Source of the DNA: Delphinapterus leucas
Taxonomy: Eukaryota > Chordata > Mammalia > Artiodactyla > Monodontidae
Direction: 5' to 3'
NCBI RefSeq assembly: GCF_002288925.2
Contig: NW_022098037.1
Coordinates: forward strand, 5,971,790 to 6,035,789
Length of the DNA stretch: 64,000 bases
Shown here: positions 44,800-55,270 of the stretch, one piece after another
How positions within the stretch are numbered: the stretch's first letter is position 1
Layout of the letters: every line of letters starts with the position of its first letter
Translations under genes and position numbers: made by a program
Notes under the pieces: generated by a model
Told to the model about the DNA's origin: nothing
Seen by the model: the letters and a program-made list of their open reading frames with translations, nothing else
The model's database searches: none

Positions 44800-46110
44800 T
44801 AGATTGATTCTGGGATATAAGAGCAATAGAGGGATCGTGAAAGACTTTCAAGTTTGGACACGAGCATGTGGGAGAATGAAGGTATCATTGACTGAAATTG
44901 GGGCACTGATGCAGGGACAGGGTGTGAGGTGGATAAAGGGAGCTTAAAAATTTTGGGGGGCCATGTCAAGTATGAGTTACCTCCTAGTCATTCTGGTGGG
45001 GATGACAAGGAAGCAGTTGTCTGGGGCTCAGGGCAGAAGTTTGGGACTAGAGATTTAGTTTAGATGTCATCAGTATAGGCGTGGTTATTAAGCCTTGAGA
45101 GCAAATGAGATCTTTAGAGTGGGGAGTGTAGTTAGGAGAAAAGAGTTTGAGATGGTGCTTGGGGACCCTCTCATCTTTAGACACAGAGGAACCAGAGCTG
45201 GCTTCTGGGCATGAACAGACGACTCCTACGCTTAGAAGAGCCTCACGCTTGATTTAATGGTTTGCCATTACGGTCCTGAAGTTCTTACTTTTTTAAGGCC
45301 CTCCCCTATTTGCATTCTAAAGTGAGTCCTGTGAATTATGTAGCCAGTCCTGGGAAGAATTCCTAATGAGGCAGGAAGCTGTGAGGGTGTGAGGTCCTGA
45401 TGGCAAGGAAAAGTAGGGCTTTCAAGAAGATGTGTGAGAGATCAAGGAATGTCAAGACAGGAAATAACCATGGGATTTATCAAGATGGAGATTGCTGGTG
45501 ATGATGACAAAGCCATGAGAGCAGAGTGGAGAGGATGGAAAGCCCTTTGGAGCTGGTTGAAAAGAGAATGGTCCTAGAGCTGACTATGCCCACAGTTTTG
45601 CCGACAGCAGGGATCAGGTAAGTGGAAGGAGATGCTGGGTCAAGGAATGCTTTGGAATGGACGTTTATCTGTAATGTGATTCAGTAGAGAGGGAGACATG
45701 GGTGATGTGGTGAGAAAGTTGAATTACAGGGGAAAGTGTTGGAGGAAGTAAGAGGGCAGAGACTCAGAGGACAAGTGGAGGGGTTGTTTTAAGAACAGAC
45801 ATGTTCTTCCATTTCAGAAGCAGAGAAGGCAGAGTCTATGTGCTTATGTAAGTTGGTAATTTAGAGTTGGTTCCAGTCTGGGTGCCTATTTTTTTCTTAA
45901 TGGAATATGAGGTGAGGTCAGCAGCTGAGATGGTGAGAGAAAATGTCATGAGTTTGGTGAGTTACTTCAGACCTGAAAAGTTAATTTACTTTATAGAAAA
46001 AGGTAGAATTGTTGGGCAATCCCACAGTGAGTTCCCATTTGAGATTTTGTGACCATCCATTTACAGTCAACATGGTCGAGTGATTCTTCTTCAGGTGCAA
46101 GTATAGAGTA
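44800..46110 (-). mobile_element. Long antisense L2 LINE fragment
   Basis: About 1.3 kb from inside the L2 coding region, read backwards: 'tttagatgtcatcagtatagg', 'ggggaccctctcatcttt', 'atttatctgtaatgtgattc', 'gtggaggggttgttttaag', 'gaggtgaggtcagcagctg'. It reaches deep into the L2 reverse transcriptase/endonuclease half. No frame survives. Confidence 0.72.
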
Positions 46111-46129
46111 GAAGGATAGTTGAGTTTAG

Positions 46130-46280
46130 ACAGAATTGGTTCTTGTGGTGCTATTATTGTCCTTGTTTTACAGGTGAAGAAACTGGGGTTCAGAGAAGTA
46201 AACAACTTGCTAGTAATCAGCAGAATTCGGACATAAATCTTCTGAGCCCAGGCCCCCAGCTCTTGAACATTATGTCGTAT
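46130..46280 (-). mobile_element. MIR SINE
   Basis: 'ttttacaggtgaagaaactg', 'agaagtaaacaacttgc' and 'gcccccagctcttgaac' match antisense MIR. Confidence 0.78.
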
Positions 46281-46489
46281 TTCAGAGCTGTTCTTGATAT
46301 CATGCACTAACCAGTGTAGATTCTGCAATATTCTCTTCCTTCCTTCAACAGATGAGTAATAAAACTGAGATACAGGTTATGCACTGTAATTTGTATCTCA
46401 ATTTTTCTGGCATTGTCCAAAATGTTACATGTCTTAGCTAGTTATCAAATCCTGGCCTTTGGAATCGCAAAGCAATATCATCCATTAAA

Positions 46490-46572
46490 GATATGCTGGT
46501 GGGGTGAGAAAGGATTGCAGAGTTTGATACCACTTCTGCTGCCTACTGGCCAAGTGACTTGCAGCACTGTGT
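46490..46572 (+). mobile_element. MIR SINE fragment
   Basis: 'cttctgctgcctactggcc' followed by 'aagtgacttgcagcac' is a weak sense MIR core. Confidence 0.45.
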
Positions 46573-46574
46573 AA

Positions 46575-46740
46575 AAATCCATTCAACAGTAATTGAGCAT
46601 CTATAGTGGGCCAACCAGCACGGAAGGTGCTGAGGATAATGTGGTGAATCAGACTAGTCTTGTCCCCAAGGAATTAGAGTCTGGTGAATTCAGTGAGATA
46701 ACGTATGAACGATGTTTGTATATTGAGTGTGGGCACTGGA
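46575..46740 (-). mobile_element. Antisense L2 LINE 3' end
   Basis: 'cattcaacagtaattgagc', 'aggtgctgaggataatgtgg', 'cttgtccccaaggaattag'. It abuts the following SINE. Confidence 0.72.
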
Positions 46741-46742
46741 CA

Positions 46743-47069
46743 GGTGTTAATTCTATTTTTTTTTTCCTTTAATTAATTACTTTATTTATTTTTGCTGTGT
46801 TGGGTCTTCGTTTCTGTGTGAGGGCTTTCTCTAGTTGTGGCAAGCGGGGGCCACTCTTCATCACGGTGTGCTGGCCTCTCACTATCGCAGCCTCTCTTGT
46901 TGCGGAGCACAGGCTCCAGACGCGCAGGCTCAGTAGTTGTGGCTCACGGGCCTAGTTGCTCCGCGGCATGTGGGATCTTCCCAGACCAGGGCTCGAACCC
47001 GTGTCCCCTGCATTGGCAGGCAGATTCTCAACCACTGCGCCACCAGGGAAGCCCAAGGGTGTTAATTCT
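46743..47069 (-). mobile_element. Long-form CHR-type SINE with 12-bp target duplication
   Basis: Minus-strand, ~300 bp, at 46755-47054. It keeps the 3' section 'ttgggtcttcgtttctgtg' and a mixed T/A tail. Exact duplication 'ggtgttaattct' at 46743-46754 and 47058-47069. It faces the SINE at 47224 as an inverted pair. Confidence 0.95.
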
Positions 47070-47211
47070 TGATACAGTTGTTCGGGTACATGATGACACT
47101 TCTTGGTGAGAACATCAACACCCAGTTCCAGTGGGAAGTTTGTTCCGTTTCCTGATCGGATACTAAGTGAGGGTCCCACTTATGTGTAAATATCCAACGA
47201 TGTTACTGTTT

Positions 47212-47562
47212 AAAAATTGGTCTAGGGGGCTTCCCTGGTGGCGCAGTGGTTGAGAATCTGCCTGCCAATGCAGGGGACACGGGTTCGAGCCCTGGTCTGG
47301 GAAGATCCCACAAGCCGCGGAGCAACTAGGCCCGTGAGCCACAACTACTGAGCCTGCGCGTCTGGAGCCTGTGCTCCGCAACAAGAGAGGCAGCGATAGT
47401 GAGAGGCCCGCGCACCGCGATGAAGAGTGGCCCCCGCTTGCCCCAACTAGAGAAAGCCCTCGCACAGAAACGAAGACCCAACACAGCCAAAAATAAATAA
47501 ATTAATTAATTAATTTTAAAAAAATGCAACACAATTCTTTAAAAAAAAAAAAAAATTGGTCT
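47212..47562 (+). mobile_element. Long-form CHR-type SINE with exact 12-bp target duplication
   Basis: Sense SINE at 47224-47550: head 'gggcttccctggtggcgcag', B-box-like 'gggttcgagccc', the 3' section 'cgaagacccaacacagcc', then (AAAT/AATT)n and a second A-run near 47541. Duplication 'aaaaattggtct' at 47212-47223 and 47551-47562. Confidence 0.96.
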
Positions 47563-48130
47563 TACCCCACTGAGTCAGAATCAACAACTTATAGCCAAGG
47601 CAGGACTCTTACTGAATTGACTCGCCCTCTAAAATCTTTTTCCTAAAACAATAGGAATGAACACAAGTTAGCACGATTGTCTGTTGGCAATGCTGGAATA
47701 GTCTCCCTGAGGAGTACTGTTCTCTACCTGGCAGTTATTATATTTCATTTTATTTTTTTTTTAATGAAAGGAGCATCAGATTTTCTGGTTTATTTGCTTT
47801 TAAAAAGCAATGAGAATTCTTTAGTAAAATGAATCAACCATTGATCTTAAATTTTATCTTCTCTGATTCACCAGTCAATATTTATTCCTGAGCCTCAAAC
47901 CTTGAAAAGGTCTGTCCATAGTACTTGAATTAGTGTGTCTCCAGAAACCAACCCCTGGGAAGGTGCTTGTTTTGTACCACACATGAGGCTGGATTTTGTA
48001 CTCCTGGAGGGGAGATATTTTGTCCTTCATCTCTGTATTGGAGTGCCCACAACAGCAAGTTCTGTTCAATGAATGAAGGAATGGACCCACCTCGGGGAAA
48101 GGGGTTTGTTTGATATCAGTGTATTGAGTT
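47563..48130. other. No recognisable feature
   Basis: Unique-looking DNA without a call. Confidence 0.4.
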
Positions 48131-48137
48131 TAGTACT

Positions 48138-48409
48138 ATAAATCTTTTTTAAAGTTTTTAAATTTTATATTGGAGTATAGTTGATTTAACAATGTGGTGT
48201 TAGTTTCAGGTGTACAGCAAAGTGATTCAGTTATACATATACATGTATCTATACTTTTTCAAATTAGTTATAGAGTATTGAGCAGAGTTCCCTGTGCTAT
48301 CCAGTAGGGCCTTGTTGGTTATCTAGTTTAAATATAGCAGTGTGTACATGTCGATCTCAACCTCCCAATCTGTCCCTCCCCTCCCACCCCCGCTGAATAC
48401 ATAAATCTT
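48138..48409 (-). mobile_element. Artiodactyl/cetacean-type L1 3' end
   Basis: Antisense 3'UTR like 7814-8150: 'ttgatttaacaatgtgg', 'caggtgtacagcaaagtg', 'agttccctgtgctatcc'. 5'-truncated at about 48400. A 9-bp duplication 'ataaatctt' lies at 48138-48146 and 48401-48409. Confidence 0.88.
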
Positions 48410-48564
48410 GCTTTCTAAAAGGTCTAGTGCCGTTAAAGTCTCTGACAGTGAAGCAAGCGATTGAAACACATCCTTGTGAACGTTAGATGTATTATTATAC
48501 ACTCAATTTAGCTTTTTGTTTTTATATAATTCCTCTCTGAGTAGAAATCATGTTGTAGGTAAAG

Positions 48565-48800
48565 GAGCGAGAAGTGAAGTCTGGAGACCTGTTGGTTAGT
48601 CTCAACCTCCACTAATAGAGCAGATAGCTTTGGATAACCGTGGGGCCCGATTTCATCTGCGGATATGGGATTGGAATAGAGCCTGTGAATCTAACTGTGG
48701 TCTATTAGTGAAGTCGGGAGTCCCTCCGGGCCGAGAGCAGATCTTTTGCGTCTATTTCAGCACCTAGCACAGTACTAGGCACATTATAAATGTATCCTGT
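48565..48800 (+). mobile_element. MIR-like and L2 tail fragments
   Basis: 48570-48690 ('ctggagacctgttggttag', 'tagctttggataaccg') looks MIR-like; 48755-48800 ('cacctagcacagtactaggc') is an L2 3' terminus in sense. Confidence 0.5.
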
Positions 48801-48978
48801 TTATTCTTTGGGGAAAGATGTAAGTAGACATTTTTTTGTATACTTGAAAGTTGTTGAGAGTAGACCTTAAGCATTCTCACCACAAAAAAACCACTTAACT
48901 ATGTGAGGCGATGGATGTGTTAATTATATTGATCTTGGTAGTCATTCTATAATGTGTATGTCTGTCAAATAATTACAT
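48801..48978. other. No recognisable feature
   Basis: Short unique stretch. Confidence 0.4.
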
Positions 48979-49325
48979 TGTACACTTTATAAATTTATTT
49001 ATTTATTTATTTTTGGCCACGTTGGGTCTTCGTTGCTGCGCGTGGGCTTTCTTTAGTTGCGGTGAGCGGGGGCCACTCTTCGTTGCAGTGTGCAGGCTTC
49101 TCAGGGCGGTGGCTTCTCTTGTTGCAGAGCACGGGCTCTAGGCGTGCAGGCTTCAGTAGTTGTGACTCACAGGCTCTAGAGCGCAGGCTCAGTAGTTGTG
49201 GCATACGGGCTTAGTTGCTCCGTGGCATGTGGGATCTTCCCAGACCAGGGCTTGAACCCATGTCCCCTGCATTGGTAGGTGGATTCTTAACCACTGCGCC
49301 ACCAGGGAAGTCCCTGTACACTTTA
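48979..49325 (-). mobile_element. Longest-form CHR-type SINE with exact 11-bp target duplication
   Basis: Minus-strand SINE at 48990-49314, about 325 bp with a (TTTA)n tail. It keeps an extra ~30-bp internal block around 'caggctctagagcgcaggc' that the other long copies lack, so it represents the oldest SINE layout in the window. Duplication 'tgtacacttta' at 48979-48989 and 49315-49325. Confidence 0.95.
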
Positions 49326-49499
49326 AATATATACAATTATTTGTCAATTTTCCTCGACAAAGTTCGGGAAAAAAAATGAAGGCACAGACCATTTCGTGTT
49401 TCTCATGTATTTCTAACATCAGGCAAAATAGTAGGGACATAGTAAATTTTCCGTAATTCCTTCCACCCTTACCTCTTTTTCTTGCATCTTCTACAGAAA

Positions 49500-49985
49500 T
49501 TTATTGAATGCCTTCTAAGTGCCAGACACTTGGGATACATCAATGAAGAACACAGTCCAGATGGGACAGTTAAATGTGTAGGCAATTACAAAATAATAGG
49601 ATAATAGTTATAGTAGAAGTGTAAGATAATGGTTATAACAGAATTTCACTGGAGCACAAAGGGAGGAGAAGGTATATCTGTGTAACTGTTGGGGAGGGCA
49701 CTTGAGAATGGTGTTGTCTGAGCTACCTCTAGAAGGAAGAGTAGGGGTTGTTATAGTGGACCAGGATTGAAGGGCCAGGGGCACTCGAAGTAGAGAGGAT
49801 GGCACACACATGTTTATGGAGTTATGATGTAGTACAGTACACACCATGGGAGTAGTTTAGGATGGCTGCAGGCAGAAGTGGGTAATGGGCAAAAGAGCGT
49901 GGACAGAGAGCTGAGAAATAAATGATTCTAGGAGCTCGTTAGAAGTCAGATCCTGAAGAACATCACAAAATAGGAAAAATTAAAT
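49500..49985 (-). mobile_element. Antisense L2 LINE 3' end
   Basis: 'atttattgaatgccttctaag', 'ggagggcacttgagaatgg', 'gaagggccaggggcactc' in L2 order. Confidence 0.72.
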
Positions 49986-50044
49986 GGTATGTGTGCTTTT
50001 CTGGAAGACAAATTAAATTCTTTAGGTCCTCTATCAGTAGTAAT

Positions 50045-50490
50045 AGTGGTAGTAATAGCATTGGCTAATTATTATTGGGTGCTTCCTAGAGACAAGTACC
50101 ATTCTAAGCATGTGACTCATTTAATCTTCATAGTAACGCTTGAGAGTTTATCCCCATTTGACAGATGAGGAAAGTGAGGCATAAAGGTGCTTCATGCAAG
50201 ATCACAGAAGTAGTCTAGACTTTAACCCTGAGGGTCTGGATCAGGAGTCTGTTCTTTTTTTTTTTTTGCAGTACACGGGCCTCTCACTGTTGTGGCCTCT
50301 CCCGTTGCAGAGCACAGGCTCCGGACGCGCAGGCTCAGCGGCCATGGCTCACGGGCCCAGCCGCTCCGCGGCACGTGGGATCCTCCCGGACCGGGGCACG
50401 AACCCGCGTCCCCTGCATCGGCAGGCGGACTCTCAACCGCTGCGCCACCAGGGAAGCCCCAGGAGTCTGTTCTTAATTGCTGTGCTATGG
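50045..50490 (-). mobile_element. MIR SINE, split by a SINE
   Basis: Antisense MIR: 'gggtgcttcctagagacaag', 'cccatttgacagatgagg', 'ctttaaccctgagggtctgg'. It is cut by the SINE at 50257-50459 and resumes with 'cttaattgctgtgctatgg'. Confidence 0.82.
50242..50474 (-). mobile_element. Short-form CHR-type SINE with exact 15-bp target duplication
   Basis: Minus-strand SINE at 50257-50459 with a 13-T tail. Exact duplication 'caggagtctgttctt' at 50242-50256 and 50460-50474. Low divergence; young. The 106-codon frame across it is an artefact. Confidence 0.97.
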
Positions 50491-51080
50491 TGCAGCATGG
50501 AAAATAAATTCTAATATTGCAAGTCTGAAGTTAATTTATTAAAGAAAAAGTCACATATATCATTTAACTCTCATTTCATATCCAGAGAGCAGCATGAATC
50601 ACTGCTTCCAGGCTTCAGGTTTTTTTTTTTTTAATGCCTTGACCATGTTTCTTCCTAATGATGTGATATTTCTGAGGTGAATAGGTTAAGTCACTGCCAA
50701 TGATCCTCACCACGATTGCCCTCATATAAACATGTTTACCTCAGTAAAACATGTCAGTGTGTTTAGTGCAACTTCCAATTAGGCCTTTGTGCTGCAGGTG
50801 TGCCTAGTCTGTCTAAGCTGTGAAGACATTTATGTGACCATCTGCCCTGAAATTTCCTTCTTTACATCCACCCAGTGTACCCTTAGGAAGAGTCAGATAT
50901 TGTGGACAAGTATGCCTTTCCATCAGAGTTCGTTTGAAGAATATATGTCAAGCATTGATTGGCTCTGCTTGTCAAATTCTTCACCACTTAATAATGAGTA
51001 GATCACAATGAAAAATGATTTCCATTTAGGTTTCTGGCATTAAACCTTAGCGGTCTGTTGTGATGGAAGGATTTCAGACC
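50491..51080. other. No recognisable feature
   Basis: Unique-looking DNA with a T-run near 50620. The 70-codon frame at 50789-51001 is unsupported. Confidence 0.4.
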
Positions 51081-51084
51081 AGAC

Positions 51085-51215
51085 TGTCTGATCTTAGTTT
51101 GTGCTCAGATGCTAAAATTGTTGTGTGGTCTTGGGCCAGTCATTGAAGTGTTCTGGACCTTGTTTCCCTCATTTGGAATGTAAGGATTTTGGAATAGATA
51201 TCTGTAGACTTTCTC
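51085..51215 (+). mobile_element. MIR SINE fragment
   Basis: 'gtgtggtcttgggccagtc', 'ttgtttccctcatttgg' and 'tgtaaggattttggaatag' form a sense MIR core. Confidence 0.72.
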
Positions 51216-51324
51216 CCGACTCTAACGTTAACGTGCTTGTGGAGTTTCGCAATCCAACACAATTTTTTAAAAGGGAGAAAAGCAGTTGTCATGGCAACTG
51301 TTATTTAATACATAACCCTGTTTC

Positions 51325-52350
51325 TTTTGTTTTCAGCTTATGTAGGTATAATTAACAAAATAGTAATATACTTAAAGTATACTACATGATGATTTGAAAT
51401 ACATATACATTATGAAAGGATTTCCACCATCAACTTAATCATCACCTCACAGATTCACTTTTCTCTTGTGTGCATGACAACACTTAAATTCTACTTTTTA
51501 GCAAATTTTAACTCTATAATACAGTATTGTCAATTATGCTCACCATGTTATACATTAGATCCTCAGACGTTACTCATCTGGAAAGTTTGTACCCTTTTAC
51601 CAGCCTCACCATATTTCCCCGATCCCCCACCCCCTGGCAACCACCAATCTTCTCTGCTTCTATGACTTTAGGTTTTTTTAGATTATACATATAAGTGAGA
51701 TCATACGGTATTTGCCTTTCTGCCTAATTTATTTCACGTAGCATAATGCCCTCTAGATTCATTCATTTAATGCAAATGGCAGAATTTCCTTCTTTTTATG
51801 GCTACATGATATTCCATTGTATGTTTATACAGCATTTTCTTTATCCATTCATCCATCAATGACGTTTAGGTTGTTTCCATGTCTTGGCTATTGTAAATAA
51901 TGCTGCAGTGATCATGGGGGTGCACGCATCTCTTTGAGAAAATGCTTTTGTTTCCTTTAGAAACGTACCCAGAAGTGCGGTTGCTGGATCATACAGCAGT
52001 TCCATTTTTGAGTTCCTGGGGAACCTCTATATAGCTTTCCATAGTGGCTGTACCAATTTACATTCCCACCAGCAGTGTACAACATTTCTCTACATCCTCA
52101 CCAGCATTGGTTATCTCTTGTTTATTTGATACTAGACATCCTAATAGGCATGAGATAATATCTTGTTGTGGTTTTGATTTGCAGTTCCCTGATGATTAGT
52201 GATGTTGAGCATCTTTTCATGTACCTTTTGGCCATTTGTATGTTTTCTTAGGAAAAAGGTCTATTCAGGTCCTTTGCTCAGTTTTTAATTGGGTTCTTGT
52301 TTGTTTCTTGCTGTTGCATTATACGAGTTCTTGTGTACTTCATAACCAAA
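51325..52350 (-). mobile_element. Antisense L1 3' region (L1MA/MB type)
   Basis: About 1 kb of antisense L1. The 3'UTR is at the left ('ctggcaaccaccaatcttc', 'ttccattgtatgtttatac', 'ggttgtttccatgtcttgg'). ORF2 C-terminal sequence is at the right ('ccagcagtgtacaacatttc', 'atctcttgttgtggttttg' type). Moderately diverged; no open frame. Confidence 0.88.
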
Positions 52351-52364
52351 AAACAAAAAAAAAC

Positions 52365-54060
52365 CAACAAAACCTCTGCACAGCATACCAGGGTAGCAGA
52401 GAGGTCCATCCATCTGTGCACCTGAAAGTGGGTGGATTGGACTCCAGAGGAGGCAGCAGATTGAGGGAAGTGCTGGTGGAGCCAGTGGTGGCAGAGGTGG
52501 TGACAGCAGAGAAGGTGGTGGCTGGTGTGGCAGATAAGGTGGAGGGTGAAGGTGGTGAATCGGGCTCTACCTAGCCATGCACACTGTAGCTGGAGGGACC
52601 AGTTGCTGTCTCTGAAGAGAGACTGCAGTGACTAAGAGGAGGGAAAGGGAAGGGCAGTAGGCAGACAAGAGAGAACTGAAGGAAAGTATCTTCTGCTGTC
52701 TGCCCTGGGAGACAAGAGGACTTCCCGGGGACCTCTGGGATTCCCCTCACCTGAGGATCAGCTTACCAGGTCCTGGGCACACCCAAAGCCCCAGGTACTA
52801 AGTACAGACCTCGTCTGCTCTGCCAGCACCTCTTGCTTTTTTTTAATGCATTCCTTCCTTACCTTAGTGGTAAGGAAACCAAAAACTTATGCTATAGTGT
52901 TACCTTCTAGAAAATAAAAGGAAGGCACCTAACCATCAACCTATTGAACTGTTAGAATCGAAGTAAACAGAGCCTTACCTAAATAAGAAAGGTGCTTGCT
53001 ACTTCAAATGCAGCAGCAAAGGCACTCCTCCTTAAACACCATGAGAAATCATAGTAATATGGTGTCACAAAAAGAAAACGACAATTTTCCGGCAACTGAA
53101 ACCAAAAAAATGGAATATTGTGATCTAAGTGGCAAAGAATTTAAAATAGCTGTTATGAAGAAATTCAGTGAGCTACAGGAAAAGGCACTACAAATGGGTT
53201 CAGAGATAAAATTAGCAAATGGAAGGAGTACTTTACCAAAGATGTTGAAATTCTAAAAACGAACCAAACAAATTCTGGAGCTGAAGAACTCAGATGAGAT
53301 GAAGAATGCTTTAAGAATGCATTGGAAATAGAGCAGATCATAACTGAATAAAGAATTAGCAAGTTCCATAATAGAGATATAGAAATGAATTAGGTGGAAG
53401 AGAGAGAACTAAGAGTTACAAGTGAAGAAACCCTATGAGGGCTCTCTGACTCCAATAAAAAGCCAACATGAGAATAATGGGTATCCCTGAAGAAGAGAGG
53501 GAAAAGGGAACAGAGTTTATTTACAGAAATAATACCTGAGAACTTCCCAAACCTAGGGAAGGAACTAGATCTGCAAGTCCATGAAGCTAATAAAACACCT
53601 AATTATCTTAATGCAAAAAGACCTACTCTAATATACATTATATTAAAACTGTCAAAAGTCAAGGATAAAGGGTTTTAAAGGCAGACAGGAAAAAAGGCAG
53701 TAACCTACAAAGGAACCCCCCATCAAGGTATCTGCAAAAACTCTACAGGCCAGGAGAGAGTAGAATGACATGTTCAAAATATTGAAAGATAAAAATGCCA
53801 GCCAAGAATATTCTATCCAGCAAAATTATCCTTCAAATATGAAGGAGAGATAAAGCCTTTTCCAGACAAATGGAAGCTGAGAGGGAGTTCACCACCACTA
53901 GACCTACTTTACAAGAAATGTTGAACAGAGCTCTTCAAGCCAAAATGAAAACATGAAATCACCCAGAACTCTGATTAAGTTGATAGTCAGAATTGGAATA
54001 CCAACTCTTTTTTTTAGAATAGCATATTAAGCTTTTAACTATAGCAAGAGTTAAAGGAAA
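52365..54060 (+). mobile_element. HAL1-like element (L1 relative with ORF1 only), sense
   Basis: A GGT/GTG-rich leader (52430-52560) is followed by an ORF1-like region. The first 86 codons are still open (52996-53256), with a K-M-E-Y-C-D-L stretch and F-K-I-A-V-M-K-K, as in L1-family ORF1 proteins that bind RNA as coiled-coil trimers. After that stops and shifts accumulate. Later blocks 'aatattctatccagcaaaatt' and 'tttacaagaaatgttgaac' are the conserved C-terminal part. No endonuclease/reverse transcriptase follows in sense, which fits HAL1; an L1M fragment is the alternative. Confidence 0.7.
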
Positions 54061-54083
54061 AGAACATTAAAAATAACAGTAGT

Positions 54084-54297
54084 GGGCTTCCCTGGTGGCG
54101 CAGTGGTTGGGAGTCTGCCTGCCGATGCAGGGGACACGGGTTCATGCCCCGGTCCGGGAAGATCCCACGTGCCGCGGAGCGGCTGGACCCGTGAGCCATG
54201 GCCGCTGAGCCTGCGTGTCCGGAGCCTGTGCTCCGCAATGGGAGAGGCCACAACAGCGAGAGGCCCGCGTACCACACAAAAAAAAAAAAAAAAAAAA
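54084..54297 (+). mobile_element. Short-form CHR-type SINE without visible target duplication
   Basis: Sense SINE: head 'gggcttccctggtggcgcag', body like the other short copies, A-tail at 54278-54297. The left flank is HAL1-like, the right flank antisense L1. 'aataacagtagt' on the left does not match 'gctttctctgcatc' on the right. A tail and head are intact, so the flank must have been rearranged. The 113- and 150-codon frames across it are hybrids. Confidence 0.93.
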
Positions 54298-54552
54298 GCT
54301 TTCTCTGCATCTATTGAGATAATCATATGGTTTTTCTTCTTCAGTTTGTTAATATGGTGTATCACATTGATTGATTTGTGTATACTGAAGAATCCTTGCA
54401 TTCCTGGGATAAATCCCACTTGATCATGGTTTATGATCCTTTTACTGTGTTGTTGCATTCTGTTTGCTAGTATTTTGATGAAGATTTTTGTATCTATATT
54501 CATCAGTGATCTTGGTCGGTAATTTTCTTTTTTTTGTAGTATCTTTATTTTC
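54298..54552 (-). mobile_element. Internal antisense L1 ORF2 fragment
   Basis: Part of the reverse transcriptase region read backwards: 'tttctctgcatctattgag', 'attcctgggataaatccc', 'gttttatgatcc'-type blocks. Its minus-strand translation has the L1 run [12 protein letters not shown]. It overlaps in content with 55020-55480, so it is a second L1 copy and not part of the next element. Confidence 0.8.
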
Positions 54553-55047
54553 TTCTTTTTGATCTATTTAAATGGGATTGTTTTCTTAATTTATGTTTTC
54601 AATAGTTTGTTGTTAGTGTATAGAAACATGAGTGATCTTGCATATTGGTTTTTATATCCTGCAACTTTACTGAATTTATTTATTTTAATGGGTTTTTTTT
54701 TTTTTGGTGGCATCTTTAGGATTTTCTATATATAATATATCATGTCATACAAACAGGGACAATTTTACTTTCTTTTTTTTTTTGGCTTAGATGCCTTTTA
54801 TTTCTTTTTCTTGTCTAATTCCTCTGGCTAGGACTTCCTACACTGTGTTGAATAAATGTGGCAAGAGCAGGCACCCTTGTCTTATTTTTCATCTTAGAGG
54901 AAAAGCTTTGAGCTTTTCACCATTGAGTAGGAGGTTAGCTGTCGGCTTGTCATATATGGCCTGTATTATGTTGAGATATGTTTCTTCTATATTTATGATG
55001 AAAGGATGTCGAATTTTGTCAAAGGCTTTTTCTGCATCTGTTGAGAT

Positions 55048-55270
55048 GATCATATGTTTGGTTTTTTTTTTGGTATGTGGGCCTCTCACTGTTGTTGCCT
55101 CTCCCGTTGCGGAGCACAGGCTCTGGACGCGCAGGCTCAGTGGCCATGGCTCACGGGCCCAGCTGCTCCGCGGCACGTGGGATTCTCCCTGACCGGGGCA
55201 CAAACCCGCGTCCCCTGCATTGGCAGGCGGACTCTCAACCACTGCGCCACCAGGGAAGCCCGATCATATG
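55048..55270 (-). mobile_element. Short-form CHR-type SINE with exact 9-bp target duplication
   Basis: Minus-strand SINE at 55057-55261 in the L1 reverse transcriptase region. Duplication 'gatcatatg' at 55048-55056 and 55262-55270. Tail partly replaced by T/G. Confidence 0.95.

Noticed and set aside
47224..47310. tRNA-like A and B boxes as a tRNA gene
   Set aside because: The boxes belong to the tRNA-derived SINE head; there is no tRNA fold with acceptor stem, and an A-tail and target duplication are present.
52430..52560. GGT/GTG-rich run as a trinucleotide coding repeat
   Set aside because: It is the leader of the HAL1-like element; the period is irregular and no open frame is maintained.
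52996..53256. 86-codon frame as a possible small gene
   Set aside because: Its residues match the N-terminal part of L1/HAL1 ORF1, and the following DNA continues as the same element with stops.
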